Shown piece by piece: positions 49,504-58,281 of a DNA stretch of 64,000 nt. Under the pieces are notes generated by a model, which saw only the letters and a program-made list of their open reading frames with translations, made no database searches and was not told where the DNA came from. A program made the position numbers and the translations under genes. Each line of letters starts with the position of its first letter. The first letter of the stretch is position 1. The DNA is from Cytophagales bacterium (GTDB taxonomy: Bacteria; Bacteroidota; Bacteroidia; Cytophagales; Spirosomataceae): contig JANSYO010000014.1 of the NCBI GenBank assembly GCA_024742395.1, forward strand, positions 26,565 through 90,564, given 5' to 3'.

Positions 49504-50160
49504 TTAAAAGAATTCTGTTGTTTCAGAGTAAACACTAATTTTCGTAAAGTCTTCGTCGTAATATGACCTGAAAAGTACAGTCCCTTTGCCCGGCAATACA
49601 AACCATTCACCCGGCAGGATTTGACCATTAGTAGAAGGTGTCAGCTTAGCCTTCTTATAATGGATGAGACCTTCATAAGAATTAGAAGAATATTTCATAG
49701 TAGCGGAGGCTTTGGTGTCAGCCACCAGCATTTCATAGCGTGTAATATTGTATGGGTTTTCTTGTTCGTTATTGTACGACTCTCCCTGGTAATTTAAAGT
49801 CTGAAACGTTTCATTCTTTTTTACAGGATATTTATAGAGAAGATACTCTTCCTGAAGAGGAATGAAGAAGCTGTATAACCCGTCTGCTTTATTTCTAAAG
49901 AGTCTTATATCTCCTTGTTTACCATACCATTTTACGCCATTAATTAAACTGTCGAAGTTGTAATACACGGTATCCATTGAAAATCTGACCTCGTTGCCAT
50001 CGTAATCATAATAGAATGTTCTAGTTATTTTACCGGTGACAGAATTGAAATTAATGAGACCTTCTTCTGAAGGTGAGAGGTCAGAATCTTTGCATCCTAG
50101 AATTAGGATAGTGGAAAGACACAGAGCTAGTGCCCAGATTTTAAGTAAATTGGTTTTCAT
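49504..50160 (-). CDS. Uncharacterised lipoprotein
   Basis: Not recognised. I chose the start at 50160 because it gives a lipoprotein signal (KIWALALCLSTILILGC); an upstream in-frame extension to 50229 has no signal character. The mature part of about 195 residues is beta-rich with many aromatic residues (FYYDYDGNEVRFSMDTVYYNFDSLINGVKWYGKQGD). It lies between the envelope operon and the DUF4412 gene, same strand. Confidence 0.65.
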   Translation of the reverse strand: MKTNLLKIWALALCLSTILILGCKDSDLSPSEEGLINFNSVTGKITRTFYYDYDGNEVRFSMDTVYYNFDSLINGVKWYGKQGDIRLFRNKADGLYSFFIPLQEEYLLYKYPVKKNETFQTLNYQGESYNNEQENPYNITRYEMLVADTKASATMKYSSNSYEGLIHYKKAKLTPSTNGQILPGEWFVLPGKGTVLFRSYYDEDFTKISVYSETTEFF

Positions 50161-50242
50161 GTTGTTTTGAATTTTGTTTTTGAACAAAGCGGTGGCAAGA
50201 CTCCTTATTTTGAGCCCATTTTTTTGCAATAAATTAAGCGGA

Positions 50243-51307
50243 TTATTCTTCGGTGCTCTGTTTCTGAGCGTCCTGCATAATTTTGTTGAAATCCATCATA
50301 TTACTGTAGCCCGCTGTGTTAAAGCTATAGTTGTCTGAAGCATTTATTTCAACAACTTCCATTTCCATTTTTTCTCCATTCTTTTCGGTATGAGTCATGC
50401 CCATAAAAGCTCGTCCTTGTTCTACCATTTTCATCATTTCAGGATTGGCTCCGTAATTAAATTTAATGCTTCCGGGATTGTTTCCGCTCATAGCTTTATT
50501 TAAGTTTTTATAATAAGAAGCTACCACCGGCACATTAGATTTGCTGATCCAAACGAGGTATTCTTCGCCGTCCTGCTTCATTAGGTATCCATCACAAGGA
50601 TAGCCCGCTATGGTTTTGGTTTGACCTGTTTTTGTATAGGAGGTATTCTCTATTTTTTCATCTACCTTCTCAGAAGCCATGTCTTCAACGTTTTTCATGG
50701 CTATGGACATCATATTTTTTTGACCATTCATCTCCATGAAGGTATACATGGCATTTTTTGAAAGATCATATACCATAAATTGAGAATTTACAGCAGAGTT
50801 CATTTTTGGATCAGAGGATTGCATGATTTTAGAGCCGAAATATTCGCCATCTTTTGCAAAATGATACTTAATCGTGAAATCTGTTTGATCTTTGCTCTTT
50901 TCACTTGAAGTAATCTTCATCACATAGCTTGAAGCAAATTTATAGCTGGCATCCGGAGCTTCAGCCTGACCCATACCACCCATAAGACCACCAAAGAGTT
51001 TCATAACATCTTCTTCAGTTTTGGCTTCAGTAGCTTTGGATTCTTTTGAAGTGCCATCTGAGCTGGCAGCATCCTTCACGGCCTCTGTGGCAGTTTTGGC
51101 TCCTTTGTCTACAGTACCGAATAAGCCATCTAAAACTTTATCTACTCCGCGATCTACACGGTTATCTACTTCATTTTGTGTTTTTTGAGCTGCTCTTTCT
51201 TTAATTCTATCTTTGATTCTGTCAGGACTGAAAATTTGAGAAAATCCTGCAGTGGCAAAGAATGTAAACCCTATTGAAAGAATAATGCCCGATTTGAAAG
51301 TTTTCAT
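50243..51307 (-). CDS. DUF4412-type secreted protein
   Basis: A 354-residue exported protein from ATG 51307 (signal ending TAGFSQ). The first third is helical and low complexity (RIKDRIKERAAQKTQNEVDNRVDRGVDKVLDGLFG), then the DUF4412-like beta domain: VMKITSSEKSKDQTDFTIKYHFAKDG, TIAGYPCDGYLMKQDGEEYLVWISKS and NVPVVASYY. The family is widespread in Bacteroidota with unknown function. Probably periplasmic. Confidence 0.75.
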   Translation of the reverse strand: MKTFKSGIILSIGFTFFATAGFSQIFSPDRIKDRIKERAAQKTQNEVDNRVDRGVDKVLDGLFGTVDKGAKTATEAVKDAASSDGTSKESKATEAKTEEDVMKLFGGLMGGMGQAEAPDASYKFASSYVMKITSSEKSKDQTDFTIKYHFAKDGEYFGSKIMQSSDPKMNSAVNSQFMVYDLSKNAMYTFMEMNGQKNMMSIAMKNVEDMASEKVDEKIENTSYTKTGQTKTIAGYPCDGYLMKQDGEEYLVWISKSNVPVVASYYKNLNKAMSGNNPGSIKFNYGANPEMMKMVEQGRAFMGMTHTEKNGEKMEMEVVEINASDNYSFNTAGYSNMMDFNKIMQDAQKQSTEE

Positions 51308-51456
51308 AGTATTCTCTAGCTTTTTAATTCTAAACAAATTTACCTTTAAATTTCTAATAAAGTAATACCCTTTTGTCGTTGGTATCTCTGAGTATATAGA
51401 TGGTCGTTTTTTTTTAGTATCTGACCTTACTCTATTTTGATATTATGCTATTTGTC

Positions 51457-52677
51457 ATGAATAAACCTTTGAGACGTTCCTTTGTCCTTTTTATCCTATT
51501 GATTAGTCTTGGAATTAATTCTTCCACTGCTCAGGGTTTTGTCTCTGTTCAGGGACAAATTCTGGATAAGGATTCTAAAAAAGCAATTCCTCTGGCTATT
51601 GTGAGTATTCAACATGGTGGTTTCAGTACCGCTGTGAATAAAGAAGGCTATTTCAATTTTAAGTTCCCTTTCATTGTGCTTGATTCGGCAGAAGTGACGA
51701 TTGCTGCACTAGGGTATAAGAGTTTAAAAATGAATGCCAGGGATTTGAATAGAACAAAGCTCAATAATTTGAGTTTGACTAAGGCACCTCTCATTGAAAC
51801 CACCTTAGGTATTTCCAATGCCAAAAGTTTGGTGCAGTCGGCCATAGATTCAATGAAAACAAACAACTCATTTCAAGCCTTACTTCAAAGTGGATTTTAT
51901 AGAGAAACTGCTTCACTGGAGGATATCGGCGTAGTTAAAATCAAAGAAGCGGTGCTAAGAGTTGAGCGGTTTCCTGAGGAAAAGGATAGGCCAGATAGAA
52001 TTAAAGTACTTAAGAACCGTCAGTTAAATTGGAAGGGTCAAAGTGAAAAGGTGAATTCCTGGCAGTTTCTTAATGGGCCTGCGGTAGCTTGCCGGGCAAT
52101 TGAGACAGAATTGCCTCACTTTCTTACTAAAAACATGATCTCTAAATATGAATATGAGGTGGACTCGATGCTTACCTATTTTGATGGCTTAGAGTTGTAT
52201 TCTGTCAATTTTAAACCGAAATCGCCTAAACTCAGAGGTGGAAGAGTAGGCAAAATATACATTGAACCCAGCTCAAGAGCGATAGTCAGACTAGAGTATG
52301 AGTTAACTAAAAAAGGACTTAATGAAGTTATTGGGAAAGGACTTTCCAATGTCAAATTAACAGGAGAGTCGCTAAAATATACTAGTCAATACAGAAACGC
52401 AGGAGACTATTGGGTGCTCGCTGAAAACAATGTTTTCGTGGATTTAGTCTACGAGGAAAAGCTGGATAATAAGTTTAAAACCAGAGCCCATTGGGAACTC
52501 AGATATGTGGCAATGGAATCGACAGATCTTAAACGGGGTGGTGTGACAGATCTAGAACTATTGCTAAGTACAGAGAACTTTGGAAATAGCAGATCTCTCG
52601 ATTCCAGTACCTGGGGCATCCACAATTTCTTACCACCTACAGAAGAGATGATACTTATTTTGGATCATCTCAGATAA
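51457..52677 (+). CDS. Carboxypeptidase-regulatory-like domain protein
   Basis: I prefer ATG 51457 (M at residue 5 of the longest frame at 51445), which gives a signal ending STAQG. An N-terminal CarboxypepD_reg-like domain (about 30-110) has VQGQILDKDSKKAIPLAIVSIQHGGFSTAVNKEGYFNFKFP. The rest (about 115-406) resembles the DUF5686-type non-barrel part of Bacteroidota surface proteins, but lacks a full barrel: GKIYIEPSSRAIVRLEYELTKKGL. Likely an outer-membrane-associated lipid- or peptide-related factor; function unknown. Confidence 0.7.
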   Translation: MNKPLRRSFVLFILLISLGINSSTAQGFVSVQGQILDKDSKKAIPLAIVSIQHGGFSTAVNKEGYFNFKFPFIVLDSAEVTIAALGYKSLKMNARDLNRTKLNNLSLTKAPLIETTLGISNAKSLVQSAIDSMKTNNSFQALLQSGFYRETASLEDIGVVKIKEAVLRVERFPEEKDRPDRIKVLKNRQLNWKGQSEKVNSWQFLNGPAVACRAIETELPHFLTKNMISKYEYEVDSMLTYFDGLELYSVNFKPKSPKLRGGRVGKIYIEPSSRAIVRLEYELTKKGLNEVIGKGLSNVKLTGESLKYTSQYRNAGDYWVLAENNVFVDLVYEEKLDNKFKTRAHWELRYVAMESTDLKRGGVTDLELLLSTENFGNSRSLDSSTWGIHNFLPPTEEMILILDHLR

Positions 52678-52678
52678 T

Positions 52679-53080
52679 TTATAGGCCACTATACACCAGT
52701 ATAGCTTTGCCATCTTCGCAGGTTATTCCTGTTGGCTCTGCCGGTAGTGAACAATCTGACATCATTCCGGACTTTTCATTGTAGCTTTTCTGAGTTAAGG
52801 TATAATCCTCAACTAAACTAAGAAAGTTGCTTTCATCAATAGACTTAGGATAAGCTATATAACCTGTGGGTCCCCCACATGCTTTACTGCCAATAGCGGT
52901 GTATTTCCAGTTATCCGGATTTGAACAGGTTTCTGACTGGCTCAATTCCACAATTTCATCGTACAACTTTTCCAATTTTGCTTTCTCCTCTTCCATAGTC
53001 AAGGGTTCAACGGTGGTAGTACATTTTACGAAGGTGATTCCTGCCAGCAGAAGAGATAAGGATAATACTATGGTTTTCAT
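52679..53080 (-). CDS. Small cysteine-containing lipoprotein
   Basis: A 133-residue protein; signal MKTIVLSLSLLLAGITFVKC with Cys at residue 20 as a likely lipid site. The mature part is acidic and helical first, then has four further Cys (ETCSNPDNWKYTAIGSKACGG, DCSLPAE, GITCEDG) that could form two disulfides. Family not recognised. It is convergent with the preceding gene at 1 bp. Confidence 0.65.
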   Translation of the reverse strand: MKTIVLSLSLLLAGITFVKCTTTVEPLTMEEEKAKLEKLYDEIVELSQSETCSNPDNWKYTAIGSKACGGPTGYIAYPKSIDESNFLSLVEDYTLTQKSYNEKSGMMSDCSLPAEPTGITCEDGKAILVYSGL

Positions 53081-53175
53081 TTTTGATTGAATGTTCTTTT
53101 GGCATTAAATGCTTTCAGGCGGCTTTCGGTTGTGTACAAAAGGAAAAAAAATCTTAAAATTTGATTAATCCTTCC

Positions 53176-53697
53176 TTAAAACGGGTTTTGGGTAATCTCC
53201 GATAAAGTCGCTTTAATATCCAGCTGTGACATTATTTTTTGAATTTCTTCTCTTTGTTCGGCTGAGAGCTGTCTTTCTCTTGATACAATATCATAGCCAG
53301 GCGGGGTAAAGAGTGTTTTCTCAAACTTTATAAGCATCCACATCAATTGCTCATCATAATGAAGAACTGCCCATTTGCTTTTTGCAATAAATAAAAGACC
53401 TTTTCCTCTCCAAACGAATTGAGCAGGCGACCTTTCTATAGGATAGTCAAAACCTACAATTGATTTTTCTTTTCCGTTTTTAAAGAACTTAACCTCGTCA
53501 AGCAGTCGGTATTTGCCAGATTTTTTCTGAAGCGTGTAATTAAATGTGGGCTCAGTTTTCTTACCGCTAAGCCACATTGGGAAATTGCTTCGATTTATAT
53601 ACCAGCTTCCTTCAAGGTATTGCAAATTACTGCCTTGAGAAAAAGCTTTGGCGGAAATAAGGATTAATAAAAGACTAAAAACAAGAGATTTAGACAT
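53176..53697 (-). CDS. Lipocalin-like secreted protein
   Basis: A 173-residue exported protein (signal ending SAKAFSQ). The lipocalin pattern is visible: YLEGSWYINRSNFPMW, YRLLDEVKFFKNGKEKSIVGFDY, then WAVLHYDEQLMWMLIKFEKTLFTPPGYDIVSRERQLS. The GxWY start and YDIVSR end match Bacteroidota lipocalin families. It may bind a small hydrophobic ligand. Its start overlaps the ychF stop by 8 bp, so it is co-transcribed. Confidence 0.75.
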   Translation of the reverse strand: MSKSLVFSLLLILISAKAFSQGSNLQYLEGSWYINRSNFPMWLSGKKTEPTFNYTLQKKSGKYRLLDEVKFFKNGKEKSIVGFDYPIERSPAQFVWRGKGLLFIAKSKWAVLHYDEQLMWMLIKFEKTLFTPPGYDIVSRERQLSAEQREEIQKIMSQLDIKATLSEITQNPF

Positions 53698-54793
53698 TGA
53701 ATCTAAAGTGCATCACATCTCCATCTTTTACCAGATATTCTTTTCCTTCAATTCTTAATTTGCCGGCTTCTTTACAAGCTTGTTCTGAGCCATAGTGCAC
53801 AAAATCTTCGTAGCCAATGACTTCTGCTTTGATAAAGCCTTTTTCAAAATCAGTATGAATAACACCTGCGGCTTGCGGAGCTTTCCAGCCTTCCTGAATG
53901 GTCCAGGCTCTCACCTCTTGCACACCAGCAGTGAAATAAGTATTTAGGTTCAGTAATTTATAAGCTGCTCTAAGCAGAATGTCTAATCCGGCTTCTGTCA
54001 TGCCGTATTCTTCAAAGAATAAAGCCTTATCATCCGGGTCTTCCATTTCCGCTATTTGAGCTTCTATTGAGTTATTTAAAACGATCATCTCTGCACCTTC
54101 TGCATCTGCAGCCACTTTTAAAGCCTCAGAATATTTATTACCGGTATGCATACTGGCTTCATCTACATTAGCCACATACAAGGTAGGCTTAATGGTCAGA
54201 AGAAAAAGTTCTGCTATCGCAGGTAATTCTTCCTTTGTTAAACCTAATTCACGGATATTCTTTCCTTGCTCTAACCAGTCTTTGCATTTCTCTACAACTA
54301 CGAGCTCAGCCTTCATTTTGGCATCGCCACCAACTCTCGCCATTTTGGCAATTTTCTGATGCTTTTTATCAATGCTCTCCAGGTCTTTAAGCTGTAGTTC
54401 GGTGTCTATAATTTCTTTGTCAGAGACAGGGTTAATGGCTCCTTCATCTCTCATTACATTCTCATCTTCAAAACATCTGATAACGTGAATGATAGCATCT
54501 ACCTCTCTGATATTACCAAGAAACTTGTTCCCAAGACCTTCTCCTTTACTTGCCCCTCTTACCAGTCCGGCAATATCAACTACTTCAATTTGAGTAGGGA
54601 TTGTCTTTTTTGGTTTTACTAGCTCCTCAAGCTTTGTTAAACGTGTATCAGGAACATCTACCAAACCTACATTAGGATCAATTGTACAAAAGCGATAGTT
54701 ACTCGCCTGAGCTTTTGCTGAGGTAGATACAGCATTAAAAAGAGTAGATTTTCCTACGTTTGGCAAGCCAACGATTCCGACTTTTAAAGACAT
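53690..54793 (-). CDS. ychF: Redox-regulated ATPase YchF (OLA1 family)
   Basis: A 367-residue protein of standard length. The G domain (about 1-285) has P-loop GLPNVGKST (8-16), DVPDTRLTKL and DIAGLVRGASKGEGLGNKFL, with the Walker B-type region and the NVDE in place of NKxD that gives ATP preference. The C-terminal TGS domain has VRAWTIQEGWKAPQAAGVIHTDFEKGFIKAEVIGYEDF. It associates with ribosomes and stress regulation. Confidence 0.95.
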   Translation of the reverse strand: MSLKVGIVGLPNVGKSTLFNAVSTSAKAQASNYRFCTIDPNVGLVDVPDTRLTKLEELVKPKKTIPTQIEVVDIAGLVRGASKGEGLGNKFLGNIREVDAIIHVIRCFEDENVMRDEGAINPVSDKEIIDTELQLKDLESIDKKHQKIAKMARVGGDAKMKAELVVVEKCKDWLEQGKNIRELGLTKEELPAIAELFLLTIKPTLYVANVDEASMHTGNKYSEALKVAADAEGAEMIVLNNSIEAQIAEMEDPDDKALFFEEYGMTEAGLDILLRAAYKLLNLNTYFTAGVQEVRAWTIQEGWKAPQAAGVIHTDFEKGFIKAEVIGYEDFVHYGSEQACKEAGKLRIEGKEYLVKDGDVMHFRFNV

Positions 54794-54995
54794 TCTATTT
54801 CGTTTTGAATTTCAGGCTGCAAAAATAGTCTAAATGGTGGAGGTCTCAAAGGGCTCTAACTTTTTCTGAACAAATGTTTAAGAAAGCCAACTGCAGAAAA
54901 TAGTTTACTTGAATGGGTATCATGCTAAAATGTGAGTTTGGTCACATTCTGTTTTAAGAATCCTAAAGATCTTTACTTAACAAAATATATAGATC

Positions 54996-55199
54996 ATGAC
55001 AAAAAATATGGGAGGTGCAGATCGCATCATACGTACTATCATTGCATTAGTGGTTGGGTTTCTTTTTTATAATGGAACAATTAGCGGGACATTAGGAATT
55101 GTTCTTGTAGCTGTTGCAGTTATTTTTCTGTTAACCAGTTTGGTAAGTTTTTGTCCTTTGTACACTCTTTTTGGAATTAAAACCTGCAAGACCAAGTAA
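54996..55199 (+). CDS. DUF2892 small membrane protein
   Basis: A 67-residue protein with the family start TKNMGGADRIIRTIIALVVGFLFYNGTISG, then two TM helices and the end SFCPLYTLFGIKTC. DUF2892 (YgaP transmembrane-like) proteins have unknown function. It stands 45 bp upstream of the aldo/keto-reductase-like gene on the same strand. Confidence 0.92.
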   Translation: MTKNMGGADRIIRTIIALVVGFLFYNGTISGTLGIVLVAVAVIFLLTSLVSFCPLYTLFGIKTCKTK

Positions 55200-55244
55200 G
55201 TCTAAACTCTAATCTCCTATTTTTGCATAAACCACATTAAGTTT

Positions 55245-56120
55245 ATGCAAAAAGTATATTTAAGCGATAGCGGCCCTAAAGTTTCCAAAGCCATTTATAG
55301 TTTCTGGAGATGGGAAAATGAGAAAATGACAGATCTCAAAAAAGCCACTGAGGTGATTGAGAAATGTTTAGAGTTGGGAATCAATACTTTTGACCATGGA
55401 GATACCTCTGCACAGCTTGAGACTGAGCAGGTGGTAAAAGGTATTTTGGCCAGTAAATCCATCAAAAGAGAGGATATTGTCCTTTTTGCCAAATGTGGCA
55501 TCAGAAAAGATAGCACAGGCATGGTCTATTTTGATAATTCACGAAAGTACCTGCTGGATTCTGTAGATCATTTTCTAAAAGATTTAAATACAGAATATCT
55601 TGACATGTTTCTTTTAAATGGCTTTGATTTTACTGCCAATCCTGAGGAAACAGCTTCTATCTTACAGCAAATTGTACACACCGGAAAGGCAAAACATATT
55701 GGCATTGCCAATTTTACGGTAGATCAACATAAGTTATTAGCTAAACATCTAAGTATTCCTATTGTTACCAGTCATATAGAACTGAATCTTCTGAATACCA
55801 GTCCAATTCGTGATGGAAGAATTGATTTTATCAAAGAGCAATATTGCAAACCATTGGTGTGGGCACCGCTTGCAGGTGGCGAAATCCTTGAAGGTGGCTC
55901 TGAACAGGCTATCAGATTAAGAAAAGTACTGAATGTGGTGGCTGAAAAACATGACGCCAATCTGGAACAAATAGCGGTTAGCTGGTTAATCAGTTTGGGT
56001 GTACTCCCAATTATCGGCTCATTGAACACCAATAGGATTGCGAATGTGGCTACAGCCACAGAAATCCAGTTAAGCAAAGAAGACTGGTATGAGATTTACT
56101 ATGCATCATTAAAAAGCTAA
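55245..56120 (+). CDS. Aldo/keto reductase-like protein with an altered active site
   Basis: A 291-residue (beta/alpha)8 protein of the YdhF-like AKR type. D of NTFDHGDTS and K of LFAKCGI align with the catalytic Asp and Lys, but the loop that should hold Tyr reads DTSAQLETE (no Tyr), and the usual LLHRPD reads MFLLNGFDF, with Asn at the His position. NADPH-binding segments (WAPLAGGEI, IIGSLNTNRIANV) are kept. Either a non-catalytic relative or a changed reaction. The next gene starts 3 bp later. Confidence 0.75.
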   Translation: MQKVYLSDSGPKVSKAIYSFWRWENEKMTDLKKATEVIEKCLELGINTFDHGDTSAQLETEQVVKGILASKSIKREDIVLFAKCGIRKDSTGMVYFDNSRKYLLDSVDHFLKDLNTEYLDMFLLNGFDFTANPEETASILQQIVHTGKAKHIGIANFTVDQHKLLAKHLSIPIVTSHIELNLLNTSPIRDGRIDFIKEQYCKPLVWAPLAGGEILEGGSEQAIRLRKVLNVVAEKHDANLEQIAVSWLISLGVLPIIGSLNTNRIANVATATEIQLSKEDWYEIYYASLKS

Positions 56121-56123
56121 TAA

Positions 56124-56642
56124 GTGATTTTCAGGCCTACACTCCCAGACGAAAAAGGACTGATTTCACAGGAATATATCGATCTTACTCCTGAAGGGAT
56201 TTTCCTGGAGGTTTTGAAAGAAAATGAGAAAGAACTGGTTCTTTTTTTTCAACAGATTCCAGACCACAAATATGATTTTTCATATGCCCAAGGTAAATGG
56301 ACGATAAAGCAAATACTTCAGCATATAGTTGATGTTGAAAGGGTTATGTCTTTCAGAGCTTTTGTGGCAGCCAGAGGTAATCATTTAGCTATTTTACCGG
56401 GTATGGATGAAAACCTCTACGCACAAAATGCCGATGTGTGTAAAAGAACAATGGGCGACCTATTAGAAGAATTCAGAATAGTCAGAGCAGCGACCAGAAT
56501 ATTATTTAAGAACATGACTACTGAAGAAAGTAAAAGAACAATAGAGCTTTTTGATTATAAAATAAGTGCCCGGACATTCGCATATGTTATACCCGGGCAC
56601 ACTATTCACCATATGAACATCATCAGAGAAAGGTATCTTTAG
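56124..56642 (+). CDS. DinB-family protein
   Basis: A 172-residue four-helix-bundle protein with a GTG start. DinB_2 features are FSYAQGKWTIKQILQHIVDVERVMSFRAFVAARG with the first metal-ligand His, and AYVIPGHTIHHMNIIRERYL with the His pair near the C-terminus. DinB-like proteins include thiol-dependent transferases and hydrolases. It is co-transcribed with the altered AKR 3 bp upstream. No substrate can be assigned. Confidence 0.87.
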   Translation: MIFRPTLPDEKGLISQEYIDLTPEGIFLEVLKENEKELVLFFQQIPDHKYDFSYAQGKWTIKQILQHIVDVERVMSFRAFVAARGNHLAILPGMDENLYAQNADVCKRTMGDLLEEFRIVRAATRILFKNMTTEESKRTIELFDYKISARTFAYVIPGHTIHHMNIIRERYL

Positions 56643-56646
56643 CTGA

Positions 56647-58266
56647 TTATTTAACCTCAAAAATACTTATTTCTGAGGGTTCGTAACCAACCCTCATGGC
56701 GGTAGTCTCATATGTTCCGGTTTCAAGGGTCAGCTCATTTTGATAAACCTCCCATCTTTTTTTTCCTGCCTCTCTGTAGGCAATGGAAGCTCCGCTGGTC
56801 ATACAACTTATGGTCGTTTTATCTCCGGCCTGATAAACTACCGGTTTGGCCGTATGAGGAGGCTGATCACTGCCATTCCACATGTTTTTTACCATTTCTT
56901 TTTCATCTATAGCTCCCAGATCTTCAATTTCGGCCAACCATTGGTCCATAACAGCTCTAAATCTTTCTAAAGTCTCCAGGTGTTCAGGGTTATCGGCCAG
57001 ATTATGAAGTTGATAGGGGTCTTCTCTCAGATCATATAATTCTTCTGCAGGTTTCGTTTCTTTAAACCAGAAAAGTTGGTCCTCATTGAGTTCGCCAGCC
57101 TCCTTTTTCTCGAGAATCATTTGCATCATTGGCATATTTTTGCGGTATTCAATGTCCATATAAAGAGGCTTCTCCGGCTGAAAATTCCTCACATACTGAT
57201 ACTGCCTGTCCATAGCTGATCTCACCCTGTCATATTTAGAATCCAGTCTGTCTCTTGCACCAAAAATGTATTCATGATCTGTAGCAGACTTATACTCACC
57301 CAAAAAGGCTTTCCCTTGCATGTTTTGTGGCGTTTCGATGCCAGCCAATGACAACATAGTAGGGGCAAAGTCAATCGCATTGATAAATGTATTATCCCTG
57401 GTGCCAGCCTTGATTTTGTTAGGGAATCTGGCAATAAGTGGGATGTGAAGCCCTCTTTTGTAAACTTCTCTTTTATAAAAAGGTAAGCCATCGCCATGGT
57501 CTCCCCAGAAAAATATGATGGTGTTTTCCAGTAGGCCGTCTTCTTCCAGTTTGGAGAGTACTTCCCCGATTTGATCATCCAGTTCTGAAAGATTACTGTA
57601 GTGCCTTGCCACATCTGTTCTTGAGATTTCGTTGTCAGGGTAGTATGGTGGCAACGGAACCTTTGCAGGGTCTGCACGCATCTTATGGTCTGCCCTGGCC
57701 CATATTTGTGATTCGTGAGTAGTTGTAAAGTTAATAACAGAGAAAAATGGTTGTCCATCTTCTCTGCCACGCCAATCTGCCTGGTCACTAACTTCGTCCC
57801 AGACCGTTACGGGAGCTTCAAACTGATAATCTGTTTTGATATTATTGGAAGTGTAATATCCTGCAGCCCTCAGGTATTCAGGGAAGAGCTTAACACCTGC
57901 CGGAGGCACTGAATTATACGATTTAGGAAGCCCTGTTTTTTCAGGATAGGTGCTGTATAAAGTCCGCATATTATGCCCTCCGTTACTAATTTGATACCGA
58001 CCCGTAATTATGGCATTTCTGCTGGGAGCACAGACACCGGCTGAAGTATAGGCATGGTCATACACTACTCCTTCATTCGCTAGTCTATCTAAATTGGGCG
58101 TAGCAACAGTTGAGTCGCCGTAAGCAGCCATTCTTGGGCTTAGGTCTTCTGCAGATATCCAAAGTATATTCGGTCTTGGCGTGAGGTCTTCCAGCGTTTC
58201 TCTTCTGGTACAGCTGGCCAATGTTGCTGAGACCAGAAGGAATATTATATAGTTTCTTTTTCTCAT
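56647..58266 (-). CDS. Sulfatase, SGSH-like (S1-type), lipoprotein
   Basis: A 539-residue lipoprotein (signal ending SATLASC). The formylglycine site is C79-A-P-S-R in SAGVCAPSRNAII. It starts with ILWISAEDLSPRMAAYGDS and has IFFWGDHGDGLPFYKREVYKRGLHIPL, the pattern of N-sulfoglucosamine sulfohydrolase-like (heparan-type) members. It cleaves sulfate esters or N-sulfates in the periplasm and needs an FGE or anSME modifier from elsewhere. It forms a minus-strand cluster with a Gfo/Idh/MocA gene and a second sulfatase. Confidence 0.92.
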   Translation of the reverse strand: MRKRNYIIFLLVSATLASCTRRETLEDLTPRPNILWISAEDLSPRMAAYGDSTVATPNLDRLANEGVVYDHAYTSAGVCAPSRNAIITGRYQISNGGHNMRTLYSTYPEKTGLPKSYNSVPPAGVKLFPEYLRAAGYYTSNNIKTDYQFEAPVTVWDEVSDQADWRGREDGQPFFSVINFTTTHESQIWARADHKMRADPAKVPLPPYYPDNEISRTDVARHYSNLSELDDQIGEVLSKLEEDGLLENTIIFFWGDHGDGLPFYKREVYKRGLHIPLIARFPNKIKAGTRDNTFINAIDFAPTMLSLAGIETPQNMQGKAFLGEYKSATDHEYIFGARDRLDSKYDRVRSAMDRQYQYVRNFQPEKPLYMDIEYRKNMPMMQMILEKKEAGELNEDQLFWFKETKPAEELYDLREDPYQLHNLADNPEHLETLERFRAVMDQWLAEIEDLGAIDEKEMVKNMWNGSDQPPHTAKPVVYQAGDKTTISCMTSGASIAYREAGKKRWEVYQNELTLETGTYETTAMRVGYEPSEISIFEVK

Positions 58267-58281
58267 AGATTGAGGTAGTTT

